The translations under genes were made by a program, and so were the position numbers. This document shows, in pieces, positions 34,925-44,038 of a stretch of 64,000 bases of DNA (position 1 is the first letter of the stretch; the number at the start of each line of letters is the position of its first letter). Below the pieces are notes generated by a model that was given only the letters and a program-made list of their open reading frames with translations, was not told the origin of the DNA and searched no databases. This DNA is from Streptomyces naganishii JCM 4654. Its GTDB lineage: Bacteria > Actinomycetota > Actinomycetes > Streptomycetales > Streptomycetaceae. The stretch lies in contig NZ_BMVF01000011.1 of the NCBI RefSeq assembly GCF_014650575.1, positions 1 to 64,000 of the forward strand, read 5' to 3'.

Positions 34925-35950
34925 TCAGCCGAAGAACACCTGTACTTCGTCGTAGAGCGCCGGATCGACCAGCTTGGGCTGCGCTGTGGCCTCGGACAGG
35001 GGGATGCGGACGATGCGGGTGCCCTGCAGGGCGACCATGGCACCGAAGTCGCCGTCCTTGACCGCGTCGATGGCGTGCAGCCCGAAGCGCGTGGCCAGCC
35101 AGCGGTCGAAGGCGCTGGGTGTGCCGCCACGCTGGATGTGACCCAGCACCGTGGTGCGGGCCTCCTTGCCGGTGCGTTGCGAGAGCTCCCGGGCCAGCCA
35201 TTCGCCGATGCCGGACAGCCGCACATGTCCGAACTCGTCGAGTGATTGATCCTTGAGGATCATCTGTCCCTCTTTGGGGACCGCGCCTTCGGCGACCACG
35301 ACGATGGGCGCGTAATTGATCTCGAATCGGCTGTTGACCTGCTCGTGCACCTGCTCGAGGTCGAACGGTCGCTCCGGAATGAGGATCACGTTGGCACCGC
35401 CGGCGATGCCGGCGTGCAGGGCGATCCACCCGGAGTGCCGTCCCATCACCTCGACCACGAGGGTCCTCATGTGCGATTCGGCGGTGGTGTGCAGGCGGTC
35501 GATGGCCTCGGTCGCGATGCTCACGGCGGTGTTGAAGCCGAAGGTGTAGTCGGTACCGGAGACGTCGTTGTCGATCGTCTTCGGCACGCCGACCAGGGGA
35601 ATTCCCTCCCGGTGCAGCTCGGTGGCCACGCCGAGGGTGTCCTCGCCGCCGATCACGACGAGGGCGTCGACGCCGTGTGCGGCGATGGTGTCCCGCACAC
35701 GGCGCAGGCCGTCCTCGTGTTTGAACGGATTGGTGCGGGAGGAACCGAGGATGGTCCCGCCGCGCGGGAGGATCCCGCGCACGCCGGAGACGTCAAGCGG
35801 CCGAACGGCGTTCTGCAGCAGGCCGAGCCATCCGTCCCGTACACCGACGAAGTCGAAGCCGTAGTCCTGCACGCCCTTGCGGACGACGCTGCGGATCACG
35901 GCGTTCAGGCCGGGGCAGTCACCCCCGCCGGTCAGCACTCCGACCTTCAT
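34925..35950 (-). CDS. pfkA: 6-phosphofructokinase
   Basis: This 341-residue PfkA-type enzyme phosphorylates fructose-6-phosphate. Visible motifs: GVLTGGGDCPGLNAVIR (nucleotide site), VVIGGEDTLG, GVPKTIDND (catalytic Asp127), EVMGRHSGWIAL, and HIQRGGTPSAFDR. Residues Asp104 and Lys124 replace the Gly pair of E. coli Pfk. That pair is usual in pyrophosphate-dependent enzymes, yet actinobacterial members of this clade include ATP users, so the donor is uncertain. The ATG at 35950 follows GGAGG. PFK and the class I aldolase flanking a USP fit the energy-stress theme of the island. Confidence 0.88.
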   Translation of the reverse strand: MKVGVLTGGGDCPGLNAVIRSVVRKGVQDYGFDFVGVRDGWLGLLQNAVRPLDVSGVRGILPRGGTILGSSRTNPFKHEDGLRRVRDTIAAHGVDALVVIGGEDTLGVATELHREGIPLVGVPKTIDNDVSGTDYTFGFNTAVSIATEAIDRLHTTAESHMRTLVVEVMGRHSGWIALHAGIAGGANVILIPERPFDLEQVHEQVNSRFEINYAPIVVVAEGAVPKEGQMILKDQSLDEFGHVRLSGIGEWLARELSQRTGKEARTTVLGHIQRGGTPSAFDRWLATRFGLHAIDAVKDGDFGAMVALQGTRIVRIPLSEATAQPKLVDPALYDEVQVFFG

Positions 35951-36154
35951 GGGCTCCTCCCGCCACTGGTCAGCCCGTCTGACCGCCGACTGTTCGGCGA
36001 TCGGGGACAAGCCGTGCTCGACTACTTCATTCCAGCCTCACCCCGTTCGATCGGCGGTGGCCACTTGGCATGGTGGGTGTGCGGCTGCGTGGCTGGCGGC
36101 GGACCACGTCTCCTACGACGCTGACGAGGACGCACGGCGAGAGGAGACGGCCGC

Positions 36155-36310
36155 GGTGACGATTCCTCTGGTGGCCGTGGGCGGGTCCAGGCAAGCCCGG
36201 AGGCGGTCGACTGGGCCGCCACTGAGACCGTCCTGCACGACGTGCCATGCGTTGCTGCACCGCGCCCAGTGTCCCGTCGCGGGCGTACCGCACACGGGCG
36301 CGGCTGTGGG
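36155..36310 (+). pseudogene. Universal stress protein remnant
   Basis: The first bases read VTIPLVAVGGSRQA. In another frame SPEAVDWAATETVLHD follows, and the end LLHRAQCPVAGVPHTG is the family C-terminus (HHAxCPVAVVPH). More than 200 residues between these pieces are missing. It is a severely deleted USP gene. Confidence 0.6.
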
Positions 36311-36385
36311 CCACGATCACCGGGAGACTCACGCCGGGGCCGGGCAGTCAACGAGTGCGGAGCAGGGTCCGAGGAGTGACGATAT

Positions 36386-36406
36386 AAGTGCTAGCTGACC
36401 GCACTT
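36386..36406. promoter_or_regulatory. Inverted repeat upstream of HdeD-like gene
   Basis: AAGTGC and GCACTT flank the 9-base spacer TAGCTGACC about 20 bp before the start codon. The surrounding GATATAAGTGCTAG is AT-rich and could include a -10 element. Candidate operator or promoter. Confidence 0.35.
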
Positions 36407-36421
36407 CTCATACTCGACGAG

Positions 36422-37117
36422 GTGGATGACATGACATTCCCCTCCGCTTCCGCGGGGAACACCCCGCCAAGTGAGACCCAGGACGCTGCTGCTTCGCAAC
36501 GGCGCGCTGAGGACCTGACGGCTGTGGCGAACTTCGGCTGGCAGGCGCTGCTCACCATCGGTCTGGCGTCAATAGCCCTGGGGGTGGTCGTCCTCGCATG
36601 GCCGGGTGAGACGCTGCGCGTCATCGGCATCGCCTTCGGTGTCTACCTGCTGGTCAGTGGCGTCTTCCAACTGGCCGCGACCTTTGGCGCGCACGTGCCG
36701 GCGCATCTGCGTGCGCTGCACTTCATCACCGGTGCGCTGTGTGTGCTGCTCGGGCTCATCTGCTTCCGGGGCACCCTGGAATCGATCCTGCTGCTCGCGC
36801 TCTGGATCGGCTTCGGATGGTTGCTGCGAGGTGTCATGATGACGGCGGTCGCGATCTCTTCGCGCGACCTCCCCGCACGTGGCTGGCTTCTGGGCCTGGG
36901 GATCATCACGCTCCTCGCGGGCATCGTGTTGATCATCATGCCGTTCGGCTCACTCGGTGTGCTCACCCTGGTGGCGGGCATCATGGCCATCGTCCTGGGT
37001 GCCGTCGAGGTGTTCCACGCAGTGCAGTTGCGTGTCGAAACCGGTCACCTCGCCGAGGGCACCGCCTCGAAGCAACGGCGATCCGTGTTCCATCCGCACC
37101 CGCACCCGCAGCACTGA
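36422..37117 (+). CDS. HdeD/DUF308 family membrane protein
   Basis: This protein of about 231 residues has six hydrophobic helices, such as FGWQALLTIGLASIALGVVV, VIGIAFGVYLLVSGVFQLAA and LTLVAGIMAIVLGAVEVFHA. This is the repeat pattern of HdeD (acid-resistance) proteins. The C-terminus is His/Pro-rich. The frame opens at GTG 36422; ATG 36431 with GAGGTGGA before it is an alternative start. The biochemical function of HdeD proteins in actinobacteria is unknown. Confidence 0.8.
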   Translation: MDDMTFPSASAGNTPPSETQDAAASQRRAEDLTAVANFGWQALLTIGLASIALGVVVLAWPGETLRVIGIAFGVYLLVSGVFQLAATFGAHVPAHLRALHFITGALCVLLGLICFRGTLESILLLALWIGFGWLLRGVMMTAVAISSRDLPARGWLLGLGIITLLAGIVLIIMPFGSLGVLTLVAGIMAIVLGAVEVFHAVQLRVETGHLAEGTASKQRRSVFHPHPHPQH

Positions 37118-37187
37118 CGGGGGCCCTGCCACCGGACGCGACCCTTCGGCAGGCCTGACGGGGCACGTGCAGCAGGAGGCGGAGAGC

Positions 37188-37740
37188 ATGCCGCGCAACG
37201 TCACTGTCGGGGTGGACGGCTCGCCCGAGAGCCGGGCCGCTGCCGAAGGGGCGGCCCGGGAGGCCGGACTGCTGGGGCTGCCGCTGAGAGTGGTCCACGC
37301 CTGGCAGCCCGTGGTGCAGGCCCCGCTTCTCGGCGTGGAGGCGAGCCGGGACCAGGCCGAACACATGCTTCGAGAGGTGGGAGAAAGCCTGCGACTGCGC
37401 CACTCGCGCATCCAGGTGAACATCGAGTACCGCACCGGACGGCCTGTCGAAGCACTCTGTGAGGCGGCGAGCGAGGCCGAACTCCTGGTACTGGGCTCAC
37501 GCGCCCTGGGCGGAGTCAGCGGCTTCGTCCTCGGCTCCGTGGGCCTGTCCGTTGCGGCGCACGCGAAACGGCCCGTGGTGTTCGTCCGCGCAGCGCCGCG
37601 CGGCTCATGGTCGACGCCTCCCAGGGGGCCTCGTTGGTCGTCGTGGGCCGGCGGGCGCGCCGCAGTCTGTTCGGTACTCACATGCCCACGGGGTCCTGCA
37701 CCACACCGCCGCACCCGTCGCGGTCGTCGCGCACGACTGA
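37188..37740 (+). pseudogene. Universal stress protein with internal deletion and frameshifts
   Basis: The ATG at 37188 follows GGAGGCGGAG and starts a normal USP domain (VTVGVDGSPESRAAAEGAAR...LLVLGSRALGGVSG, RPVVFVRAAP). After AAP the frame changes to MVDASQGASLVVVGRR, the end of a second USP domain. It changes again to HGVLHHTAAPVAVVAHD before the stop at 37740. Roughly 100 residues of domain 2 are missing. Domain 1 might still be made as a single-domain protein with a foreign tail. Confidence 0.7.
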
Positions 37741-37881
37741 CTGTGCGCCCGCGTGAGTGGACGGGAAGGACCATCCGCTTCTCGCGGATCCTGATTGCGC
37801 GGTGCCGGATGCTGCCGTGCTCCGCGTCTTCCTCGGTCGGTCCTTCCCGTCACCTTCAGAACACCACATCGCTTGCAGCGC

Positions 37882-37905
37882 CACCAGGGCCATCCGGCCC
37901 TGGTG
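37882..37905. terminator. Perfect 10-bp hairpin between convergent genes
   Basis: CACCAGGGCC, loop ATCC, and GGCCCTGGTG form a perfect stem-loop between the convergent USP remnant and DUF1876 genes. It is a strong bidirectional terminator candidate, though no T-run follows. Confidence 0.6.
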
Positions 37906-37936
37906 AGCATCGGAGCCACCCCCGGGAGTGGTGTCG

Positions 37937-38194
37937 TCACGAGCGAACGGGGCCGGCCATGTCGACGATGTCGGCGGCGGCCACGTCGTGCAGCCTGAAG
38001 GCGAGGTCCTCCAAGGCCCGGCTGGCGGCCAGCTCGTCACCGATCTCCGGTACCGGCCGGTCGACCGGGTTGCGCCGAGCCGTCCCACGGCCCGTGACCG
38101 ACGAACTGTCGCGGGTGGTGAGCACGGCACGTGCGTTCGTCTCGTCGCCCTCCTCCGAGATGTAGATCTGCACTGTCCAACGCTTGGCTTCCAT
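37937..38194 (-). CDS. DUF1876 domain protein
   Basis: This 85-residue protein matches DUF1876: KRWTVQIYISEEGDETNARA, VTGRGTARRNPVDRPVPEIG, and DELAASRALEDLAFRLHDVA. This dsRBD-like fold is common in DosR-type regulons (Rv1738-like, implicated in dormancy). The ATG at 38194 follows GGAAG. It is the last of three minus-strand genes (Rv1733c-like, DUF302 remnant, DUF1876). Confidence 0.8.
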   Translation of the reverse strand: MEAKRWTVQIYISEEGDETNARAVLTTRDSSSVTGRGTARRNPVDRPVPEIGDELAASRALEDLAFRLHDVAAADIVDMAGPVRS

Positions 38195-38220
38195 CGTGAT
38201 CACTTCCGTTCCTGAGCGCG

Positions 38221-38647
38221 TCAACGTGCGCCGTCCGTGCCTGCCCCGGTGGGCGAAGCGAGGGCGGCGTCGAGGCGGCGGGTGGCCTCCTCGGCGACGG
38301 GGCGCAGGGCATCGAGTCCGGCAGGGCGACCATGGTGTTCGGGTCGAGGGCCTTTACGGCGGTGCGGTCCCGTCCCTGCGGACGACCACGTTGCAGGGCA
38401 GCAGCAGCCCGATGGAGCGGTCCGTCTCCAGGACCCGGTGAGCGAGGGCCGGGTTGCAGGCGCCCAGGATGACGTAGTCCACCATCTCGTGGTCGAGCTT
38501 GGCCTTGAGCGTCGCCGTGATATCGATCTCCGTCAGCACGCCGAAACCCTGTCCGGCCGGCGCCTCGCGTACCCGGCCAAGGACCGTGGCGAATTCGGCG
38601 TCGAGGTGCACGGTGCGGTCGTAACTGGTGAGATTGCCCTTCCTCAC
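38221..38647 (-). pseudogene. DUF302 family protein with two frameshifts
   Basis: The GTG at 38647 starts 2 bp from the stop of the upstream gene. The first part is a good DUF302 domain (GQGFGVLTEIDITATLKAKL, YVILGACNPALAHRVLETD, IGLLLPCNVVVRRDG). Near 38365 the frame shifts to AVKALDPNTMVALP. Near 38315 it shifts again to LDALRPVAEEATRRLDAAL, ending at TGA 38221. The first frame alone ends early, so a shortened protein could still be made. Confidence 0.7.
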
Positions 38648-38649
38648 AG

Positions 38650-39207
38650 TCAGCCCGTCTTGTGATCCCACCGAGGACCTGCCGCGTCCCACTCCGCGCC
38701 CCACTGTTCGTAGCGTTGCCTGTCGAGCCGCCAGCGCGCCAGGGCGGCCGTGCCGTAGGCGAGCCCGGTGAGGGCGGCGGCAGCCGCTCCGCCGAAGAGG
38801 AGGGCTTCAGCCCGCGCCTCGGCACCGCTGGTGGGTTCGGTGGTCAGATGACCGGTGCCGTCCTGCCATACGGTCACCGTCGCGCCCGAGGCAAGGCCCG
38901 CGGGCACCTCGGTGCGATCGGTGTGGATGGTGCCGTCAGCAGCAGTCCACCGAACCTTCGCCGGCGCACGGTTGGTGTCGAGGAGAGTGTCGGTGATGAG
39001 CACGGCCGGCAGGGCATGCCGGTCGGCACGCTCCCAGGCGAACTCCTCGTCCGCGGCTCGCGCCGTCACCGTCCAGACGATCGCGCCTCCCACCAGGATC
39101 ACCAACCACATCACCAGGACGATCCACGCCTCGACGACGTCCTCGTGGCGACGCAACGGGTTGCTGCGCCACCGCCACAGCCGCTGCCTGTGCGCCTTGC
39201 CGCTCAT
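38650..39207 (-). CDS. Rv1733c-like membrane protein
   Basis: This 185-residue protein has two transmembrane helices: VVEAWIVLVMWLVILVGGAI near the N-terminus and ALLFGGAAAAALTGLAYGTA near the C-terminus. Between them is an extracytoplasmic loop with VRWTAADGTIHTDRTEVPAG and VTVWQDGTGHL. It ends with a Trp-rich tail (YEQWGAEWDAAGPRW). This is the pattern of Rv1733c, a DosR-regulon antigen. Function unknown. A second copy lies at 49849. Confidence 0.8.
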   Translation of the reverse strand: MSGKAHRQRLWRWRSNPLRRHEDVVEAWIVLVMWLVILVGGAIVWTVTARAADEEFAWERADRHALPAVLITDTLLDTNRAPAKVRWTAADGTIHTDRTEVPAGLASGATVTVWQDGTGHLTTEPTSGAEARAEALLFGGAAAAALTGLAYGTAALARWRLDRQRYEQWGAEWDAAGPRWDHKTG

Positions 39208-39373
39208 CGCCTCCACTCCCTTCCCGTGCCACGACGGTGCCAGGGACGACGGGGCAGCCACATGGGCCGGACAGGTGACAACCCAGGGTCGACCGGACTC
39301 GCCTCGGACGAAAGGAGAGGGCCGATCGACCCCGTGCCGTCGGGGAGGAACGACTGATGGCGCTGCCTCGTCG

Positions 39374-39829
39374 TCAGCGGCCGCCGCTGCCGTACGGGGC
39401 GTACAGGTCGAGAAGACGGACACGGGCCGAGTGCAGCCGATGAGCGACCACCTGACCGACCCAACAGGCTACCGCCCGCCCGAATTCGGGGTCCTGCGCA
39501 CACAGCGTCCGTACGGTTTCCGCGTCGAACTCGTAGGCCCGCACCGGGCTCGCGGCTTCGGCGCCCAGGTGCCAGACGTGTGGCGGGTAGTGCCAGGACC
39601 ATCCGACCAGTTCGCCACGGCCCAGCGACTCGATGGCGGCGGCCCTGCGGCCCGGGACGTGCAGGTCGAGGGCGACGGTCCCGGTCTTGATGATCCAGAA
39701 CCGGTCGGCGCGCCGCCCCTCCTCGAACAGTCGGGTGCCGACGTCGAAGGAAACCTCGCGGGCGAGGGACATCAGCCGTGCACGATGATCGGCCGACAGG
39801 GCCGCGGACAGTGTAGTGGTGGACGTCAT
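39374..39829 (-). CDS. Stand-alone cyclic-nucleotide-binding domain protein
   Basis: This 151-residue CRP-like sensor has LFEEGRRADRFWIIKTGTVA, GRGELVGWSWHYPPHVWHLG and the closing helix RVRLLDLYAPYG. It is clearly a paralogue of the protein encoded inside the hydrogenase operon (25603-26076) and also lacks a DNA-binding domain. The ATG at 39829 sets the start. It appears monocistronic. Confidence 0.8.
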   Translation of the reverse strand: MTSTTTLSAALSADHRARLMSLAREVSFDVGTRLFEEGRRADRFWIIKTGTVALDLHVPGRRAAAIESLGRGELVGWSWHYPPHVWHLGAEAASPVRAYEFDAETVRTLCAQDPEFGRAVACWVGQVVAHRLHSARVRLLDLYAPYGSGGR

Positions 39830-39944
39830 CGCGGGGCTCCTTGCTCGTTGCCGCCACTTTCCAGGGGGCCGGCACACCTCCAAGCCTGCGCCCGCTCAGA
39901 CGGGGCCGCCACAGGCCGCCGGTTCCCGCCCCTCAAGGTGACTT

Positions 39945-40394
39945 CATCTCTGTCCGGATCACGCCATTGCCCTACTTTGCGGCGGTCGTCCCGCTGGGCT
40001 CGCAGGCCGCGGCCGCCTATCCACAGCTGAGCCAGCTGGTCTCGGCCACGGTCAGGGCAGGGCTGAACGGCACACTCGACGGGAAACCCCACATCACCGT
40101 CTTCGCTCCGAATGACCAGGCCTTCCAGAAGGTGACCGTGTCCCAACTGTCTTCCCTGCTCGGCAATCAGGGGGAGCTGAAGAAGGTGCTGAACTACCAC
40201 ATCGTCGACCAGCAGATCACCCCGGACGAACTGTCCAAGGGATCCTTCACGACGGTGGAGGGCAGCGAGCTCACCACCTCGGGTTCGGGCACCAGCTTCA
40301 AGGTCAACGACAAGGCGAACATCGTCTGCGGCAACATCAAGGCCGCCACGCCACCATCTACGTCATCGACGAAGTTCTGCAGCCCCCGTCCTGA
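39945..40394 (+). pseudogene. Fasciclin (FAS1) domain protein, 5' truncated and frameshifted
   Basis: The frame contains most of a FAS1 domain: LSQLVSATVRAGLNGTLDG, HITVFAPNDQAFQKV, LKKVLNYHIVDQQITPDELS, FTTVEGSELTTSGSG and NIVCGNIKAA. The last strand (ATIYVIDEVLQPPS) follows in another frame before a TGA at 40392. The signal peptide and start codon are missing. Intact homologues are secreted adhesion-like proteins. Confidence 0.7.
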
Positions 40395-41023
40395 CTCCGA
40401 GCTCCCGTTCGCGACGCGGAGTGGCCGTCAGCAACCTGGCTCCAGGGATGTGCTCCTCTTCAAGAAGCAGCAGGCCGAGCACGACGGATGCCCTCAGCGG
40501 CAGACCGATGCAGAGGAGCCGTCCCGGCAGGAAGCCGTCGGTTCGCAGGTCCCTGCCGCGGACCGTCATGGCGTCCGTGTCGGCGATGGTTCCAGGCCCA
40601 ACTCCGGGTCGACGTGCCGTCATCGTCTTCACCAAGGACTCTGGACGTTCTGGAGCCACCGGGGTGTTCTACAACAGCCCGGCCTTCCGGTCGACTTCAT
40701 CGATGAGCAGTACCGCACCCTGGACCGGGTCGCCCCGGCCGAGGAGTTCCACGGAGACGCCGTGTGGATGAACGGGACACGTCGCGCGCTCATGGATGCC
40801 GCCACTGGGGAGCTCCGCGACCGCCCTGCACCCGGATCACTTGTTTCCCCGGACGGACACCACTACATCATGCAAAGCCTGTCGCGTATGACTGTGGAGG
40901 GGACAGGTTCTCCCAGGCTGCGTCGATCAGCACAGCGGGGGAGAATGGCAGCTGGGAGGTGGACTCGCGCGGTGGGCGCGCGGAGTCCATGTCTGCGATG
41001 CTGTTGAGCGAAGTGATGCTGAC
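40395..41023. other. Remnant region with no recognisable gene
   Basis: The plus strand from about 40690 reads DFIDEQYRTLDRVAPAEEFH and WMNGTRRALMDAATGELRDR without a start or recognisable family. It resembles a degraded coding sequence. Nothing else is supported. Confidence 0.35.
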
Positions 41024-42538
41024 ATGGCGGAGCCATCACACACATCTTCCTGGCGGCGGATTCCCGAAGACGTGGCCGGCGCAGCCGTCACCGTGGCACG
41101 GGCCGCCGGGCGCGCAGCGCTTCACCCCAGGTCCACGTTCGATCACGTACGCCACCTGCCCGGAATGGTGCCCGCGCTTGGACAGGCGGTGAAGCCGATC
41201 CTTACCGGGCGTATCGACGACTGGCGCGGCGAGTACGCCTACACACTCGGTGAACAGGCGTTCGTCTATGGGTTCCCGTACATTTACAGCGCCCAGCTGA
41301 GGCACGCATGGGTCACACAGCGACGAAACCCGTCAACGGTCCCCTACGCACCCGTCAATCATTTCTGGCACGCCGAGCGGTTGCTGGACGCTACTTACCG
41401 CGACGGCGGGTGTCCCAACAATGACACGCTCTATTCAGCGGCCTGGGTGAATCTCGGGAACGAGCCGGTCATCCTCTCACATCCGGACATGGGCGATCGC
41501 TACTTCGCCTTCGAGCTCGTCGGGATCGCCTCCGACAACTTCGACTACGTCGGTCAGCGCACCACGGGGTCCGGTGCGGGCAGCTTCGCCCTCGTCGGCC
41601 CGGACTGGAAGGGAAAGCTTCCCGCCGGGGTGCGGCATGTGAAGGAGGCGCCCAGCCCCTGGGTCCTCGTTCTCGGTCGTACCCTCGTCAGCGGCCCGGA
41701 CGACGTGCCGCGCGTCCGGGCACTTCAGGAGCAGTACCGGCTCGTCCCGCTCAGCCTGTACGGCAAGCCGGACGCGGAGGTCCCCGAAAGCCGTGACGTG
41801 CTGACGCCGATCCTGGCGGCGGAGGACCCTCTGGGACCGTGGAAGACGCTGAACGCGATGCTGGCCGAGAATCCCCCGCCGCCTCATCACGAGGTCCTCC
41901 TCAAGCAGTTCGCCCAGATCGGCGTAGGACCCGGCCTCGACGTCGAAGCACAGCCCGACGCGGTCAGGCAGAGTCTTGTCCGGGCCGCTGCCGTTGGCGC
42001 GCCCATGCTCAAGCAGCAGACCCTCAGCGGCGACTGGGCCCACCTCGTCAACGGCTGGCGCTACCCGCCCCCGCAGATGGGACGCTTCGGCGACGACTTC
42101 CTCAAGCGCGCCGCCGATCAGTCGCTGCTCGGCGTCGCTGCCAACGACCCGGCCGAAGCGGTCTACTTGGTCAATTTTGAGGACGCCGACGGCGACAAGC
42201 TGGCCCCAGGCGGCCGGTACCGACTGCGCTTCGCGCTCGACGCGCTGCCGCCGGTCGACGCCTTGTGGTCGCTGACCGCTTACCGGGAGGACATGAACCT
42301 CATTCCCAACCCGGCCGAGCGCTACTCGATCGGCGACCGCAGCACGGGGCTGCGGTGGGACGAGGACGGCGGACTGACCATCCACCTGCAAAGTGACCGA
42401 CCCGGCCAGGACGAGGAGGCCAACTGGCTGCCCACCGCCGAGGACGGCACCTGGTTCGTGGTCCTGCGCATGTACCGGCCGCACCCCGAGGTGATCGACG
42501 CCAGCTGGGAGTGCCCTCCGCTGACGCGCGTTGCCTGA
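41024..42538 (+). CDS. DUF1254/DUF1214 family protein
   Basis: This 504-residue protein has the DUF1254 pattern: YTLGEQAFVYGFPYIYSAQL, VPYAPVNHFWHAERLLDA, PNNDTLYSAAWVNLGNEPVI, and DRYFAFELVGIASDNFDYVG. The DUF1214 C-terminal part has RYRLRFALDALPPVDALWSL and PERYSIGDRS-like AERYSIGDRS. The family is widespread, and its enzymatic role is unknown to me. No signal peptide is obvious. The frame opens at 41024 next to the sequence TGCTGACATGG. It appears monocistronic. Confidence 0.8.
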   Translation: MAEPSHTSSWRRIPEDVAGAAVTVARAAGRAALHPRSTFDHVRHLPGMVPALGQAVKPILTGRIDDWRGEYAYTLGEQAFVYGFPYIYSAQLRHAWVTQRRNPSTVPYAPVNHFWHAERLLDATYRDGGCPNNDTLYSAAWVNLGNEPVILSHPDMGDRYFAFELVGIASDNFDYVGQRTTGSGAGSFALVGPDWKGKLPAGVRHVKEAPSPWVLVLGRTLVSGPDDVPRVRALQEQYRLVPLSLYGKPDAEVPESRDVLTPILAAEDPLGPWKTLNAMLAENPPPPHHEVLLKQFAQIGVGPGLDVEAQPDAVRQSLVRAAAVGAPMLKQQTLSGDWAHLVNGWRYPPPQMGRFGDDFLKRAADQSLLGVAANDPAEAVYLVNFEDADGDKLAPGGRYRLRFALDALPPVDALWSLTAYREDMNLIPNPAERYSIGDRSTGLRWDEDGGLTIHLQSDRPGQDEEANWLPTAEDGTWFVVLRMYRPHPEVIDASWECPPLTRVA

Positions 42539-42880
42539 CGTTCCACGCCGGCGGAGCCACCACCGACTTCAGCGGACGTATACAACACCACCGAATGGAC
42601 CGTTACGGCGTTCACGACTGGTGAAGTCCGCTCTTTCCAGGGCCTCCGGGCACGCCGGCCGGCCGCTCTCCGTATTCAGCCGGCGGGTCCCTGCCCGTGC
42701 GGCGCCGACGGATGACCCGGTGGCTGCGGCGCAGGCACAGGCGGGCACCGCGGTGCCGCGTTCGCATGATCACCGCCCGCTCCGCAGAATGGTCCTATAT
42801 CCGGCCTGCCACCCAGGCCGCGCGCTCGCACGGCCCCGGACGGGTGGCGTACGAGGCGAATCCCGCATCCGGGAGGCGAC
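42539..42880. other. Intergenic region
   Basis: About 340 bases upstream of the CBS-BON gene with no convincing frame. It contains the less GC-rich patch ATGGTCCTATATCCGG near 42790, a possible promoter region. Confidence 0.35.
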
Positions 42881-43555
42881 ATGCATCACCGAACGGTCGA
42901 GGAGCTCATGACGCGCGACGTCGTCCGGGCACGGCGTGACACGCCGTTCAAGGAGCTCGTCAGGCTGCTGGAGGAGAACGGCGTCACCGCCGTACCCGTG
43001 GTGGACGAGCTGGAGCGTCCCATCGGTGTGGTGTCCGAGGCCGACCTGCTCCGCAAGAGTGCCGATCAGGCAGATCCGTCGGGCCGGATCCCGGTGGCAC
43101 ACCTGGAGGCCTGGGAGCGGGCGAAGAGCGAGGGCTCCCGGGCCGAGGAGATCATGTCCGCCCCGGCGGTGTGCGCGCGGCCGGAGTGGACCGTTGTCGA
43201 GGCCGCCCGGCTCATGGAGACCCAGCACGTCAAACGGCTGCCCGTGGTGGACGAGGCGGAACGGCTCCTGGGCATCGTCAGCCGTGGCGACCTGCTGCGG
43301 ATCTTCCTGCGCAGGGACGAGGCCATCCGTGAGGAAATCACCGAGGATCTCCTGCGGCGCACTCTGGGGCTCGACGCCCGGGACGTGACCGCGGAGGTAC
43401 GGGGCGGTCAGGTCACTCTCGCGGGCGCAGTCAAGTACAGGAGTCTCATTCCCCTCGTGGAGCAGTTGTGCCGCCGCGTCGACGGCGTGGTGTCGGTCTC
43501 CGGCAACCTCATCTACCGCACGGATGACGTCCGGCCCGCGGCCGACGGCGGTTGA
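42881..43555 (+). CDS. CBS-pair and BON domain protein
   Basis: This 224-residue protein has a CBS pair (TVEELMTRDVVRARRDTPFK, VPVVDELERPIGVVSEADLL; EIMSAPAVCARPEWTVVEAA, RLPVVDEAERLLGIVSRGDL). A BON domain follows at the C-terminus (DVTAEVRGGQVTLAGAVKY, SVSGNLIYRTDDV). CBS pairs bind adenine nucleotides and BON domains bind membranes or ligands. Hypoxic-response proteins of this type (Rv2626c-like CBS) are DosR targets. The ATG at 42881 has GGGAGGCG just before it. Confidence 0.85.
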   Translation: MHHRTVEELMTRDVVRARRDTPFKELVRLLEENGVTAVPVVDELERPIGVVSEADLLRKSADQADPSGRIPVAHLEAWERAKSEGSRAEEIMSAPAVCARPEWTVVEAARLMETQHVKRLPVVDEAERLLGIVSRGDLLRIFLRRDEAIREEITEDLLRRTLGLDARDVTAEVRGGQVTLAGAVKYRSLIPLVEQLCRRVDGVVSVSGNLIYRTDDVRPAADGG

Positions 43556-43754
43556 ACGGGCCGGCGGCGGGCTGGTTCGCAGGCGTGCCCGTGCGGTCGG
43601 GAGCACGACACCCCCGCCGGACTCGTCGACCTCAGCACCGGCTTCCCATCCCCCGAGAGGCGGGCCGCGGCCGACTGCGCAGCGCGTGAAGCGGGGCCGC
43701 CTGGCCTGCGGCCGCAAGGGACCGACGGCGACGGACGCCCGTACCACGCCGTCG
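43556..43754. other. Short gap between convergent genes
   Basis: About 200 bases between the CBS-BON gene and the end of the carrier-protein operon. No gene seen. Confidence 0.35.
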
Positions 43755-44033
43755 TCAGGCAGGGGAGGTGCCGGTCGCCTCCCTGGACCGGCCGACCAGG
43801 AACCGTGTGGCATCGGCCAGCGTGGTCAGCTCCGGATAGTCCTCCTCGTCGATACGGATCCCCGTGCGCTCGGACAGCGACTCCACCAGGCTGAGGAAGT
43901 CGAGGGAGTCCAGTTCCAGCACGTCGCGGAACCTGTCGTCCGGCCCGACCCCGGTGAAGTCGGCGTCCGGGACGATCTGTGCGATCGACTCCTTGACCAC
44001 GGAGGCGGCCTCCGCGTCGGTCAGCGGTTTCAT
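43755..44033 (-). CDS. Acyl carrier protein
   Basis: This 92-residue carrier protein has the phosphopantetheine site in LELDSLDFLSLVESL, with Ser43. The helix pattern is typical of discrete ACPs, and acidic residues surround the site. It is the last gene of an operon encoding a dehydrogenase complex and an acyl-CoA ligase, 5 bp after the E2 gene. It might accept an acyl group made by the complex, a role I infer from position only. Confidence 0.85.
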   Translation of the reverse strand: MKPLTDAEAASVVKESIAQIVPDADFTGVGPDDRFRDVLELDSLDFLSLVESLSERTGIRIDEEDYPELTTLADATRFLVGRSREATGTSPA

Positions 44034-44038
44034 ACGGC

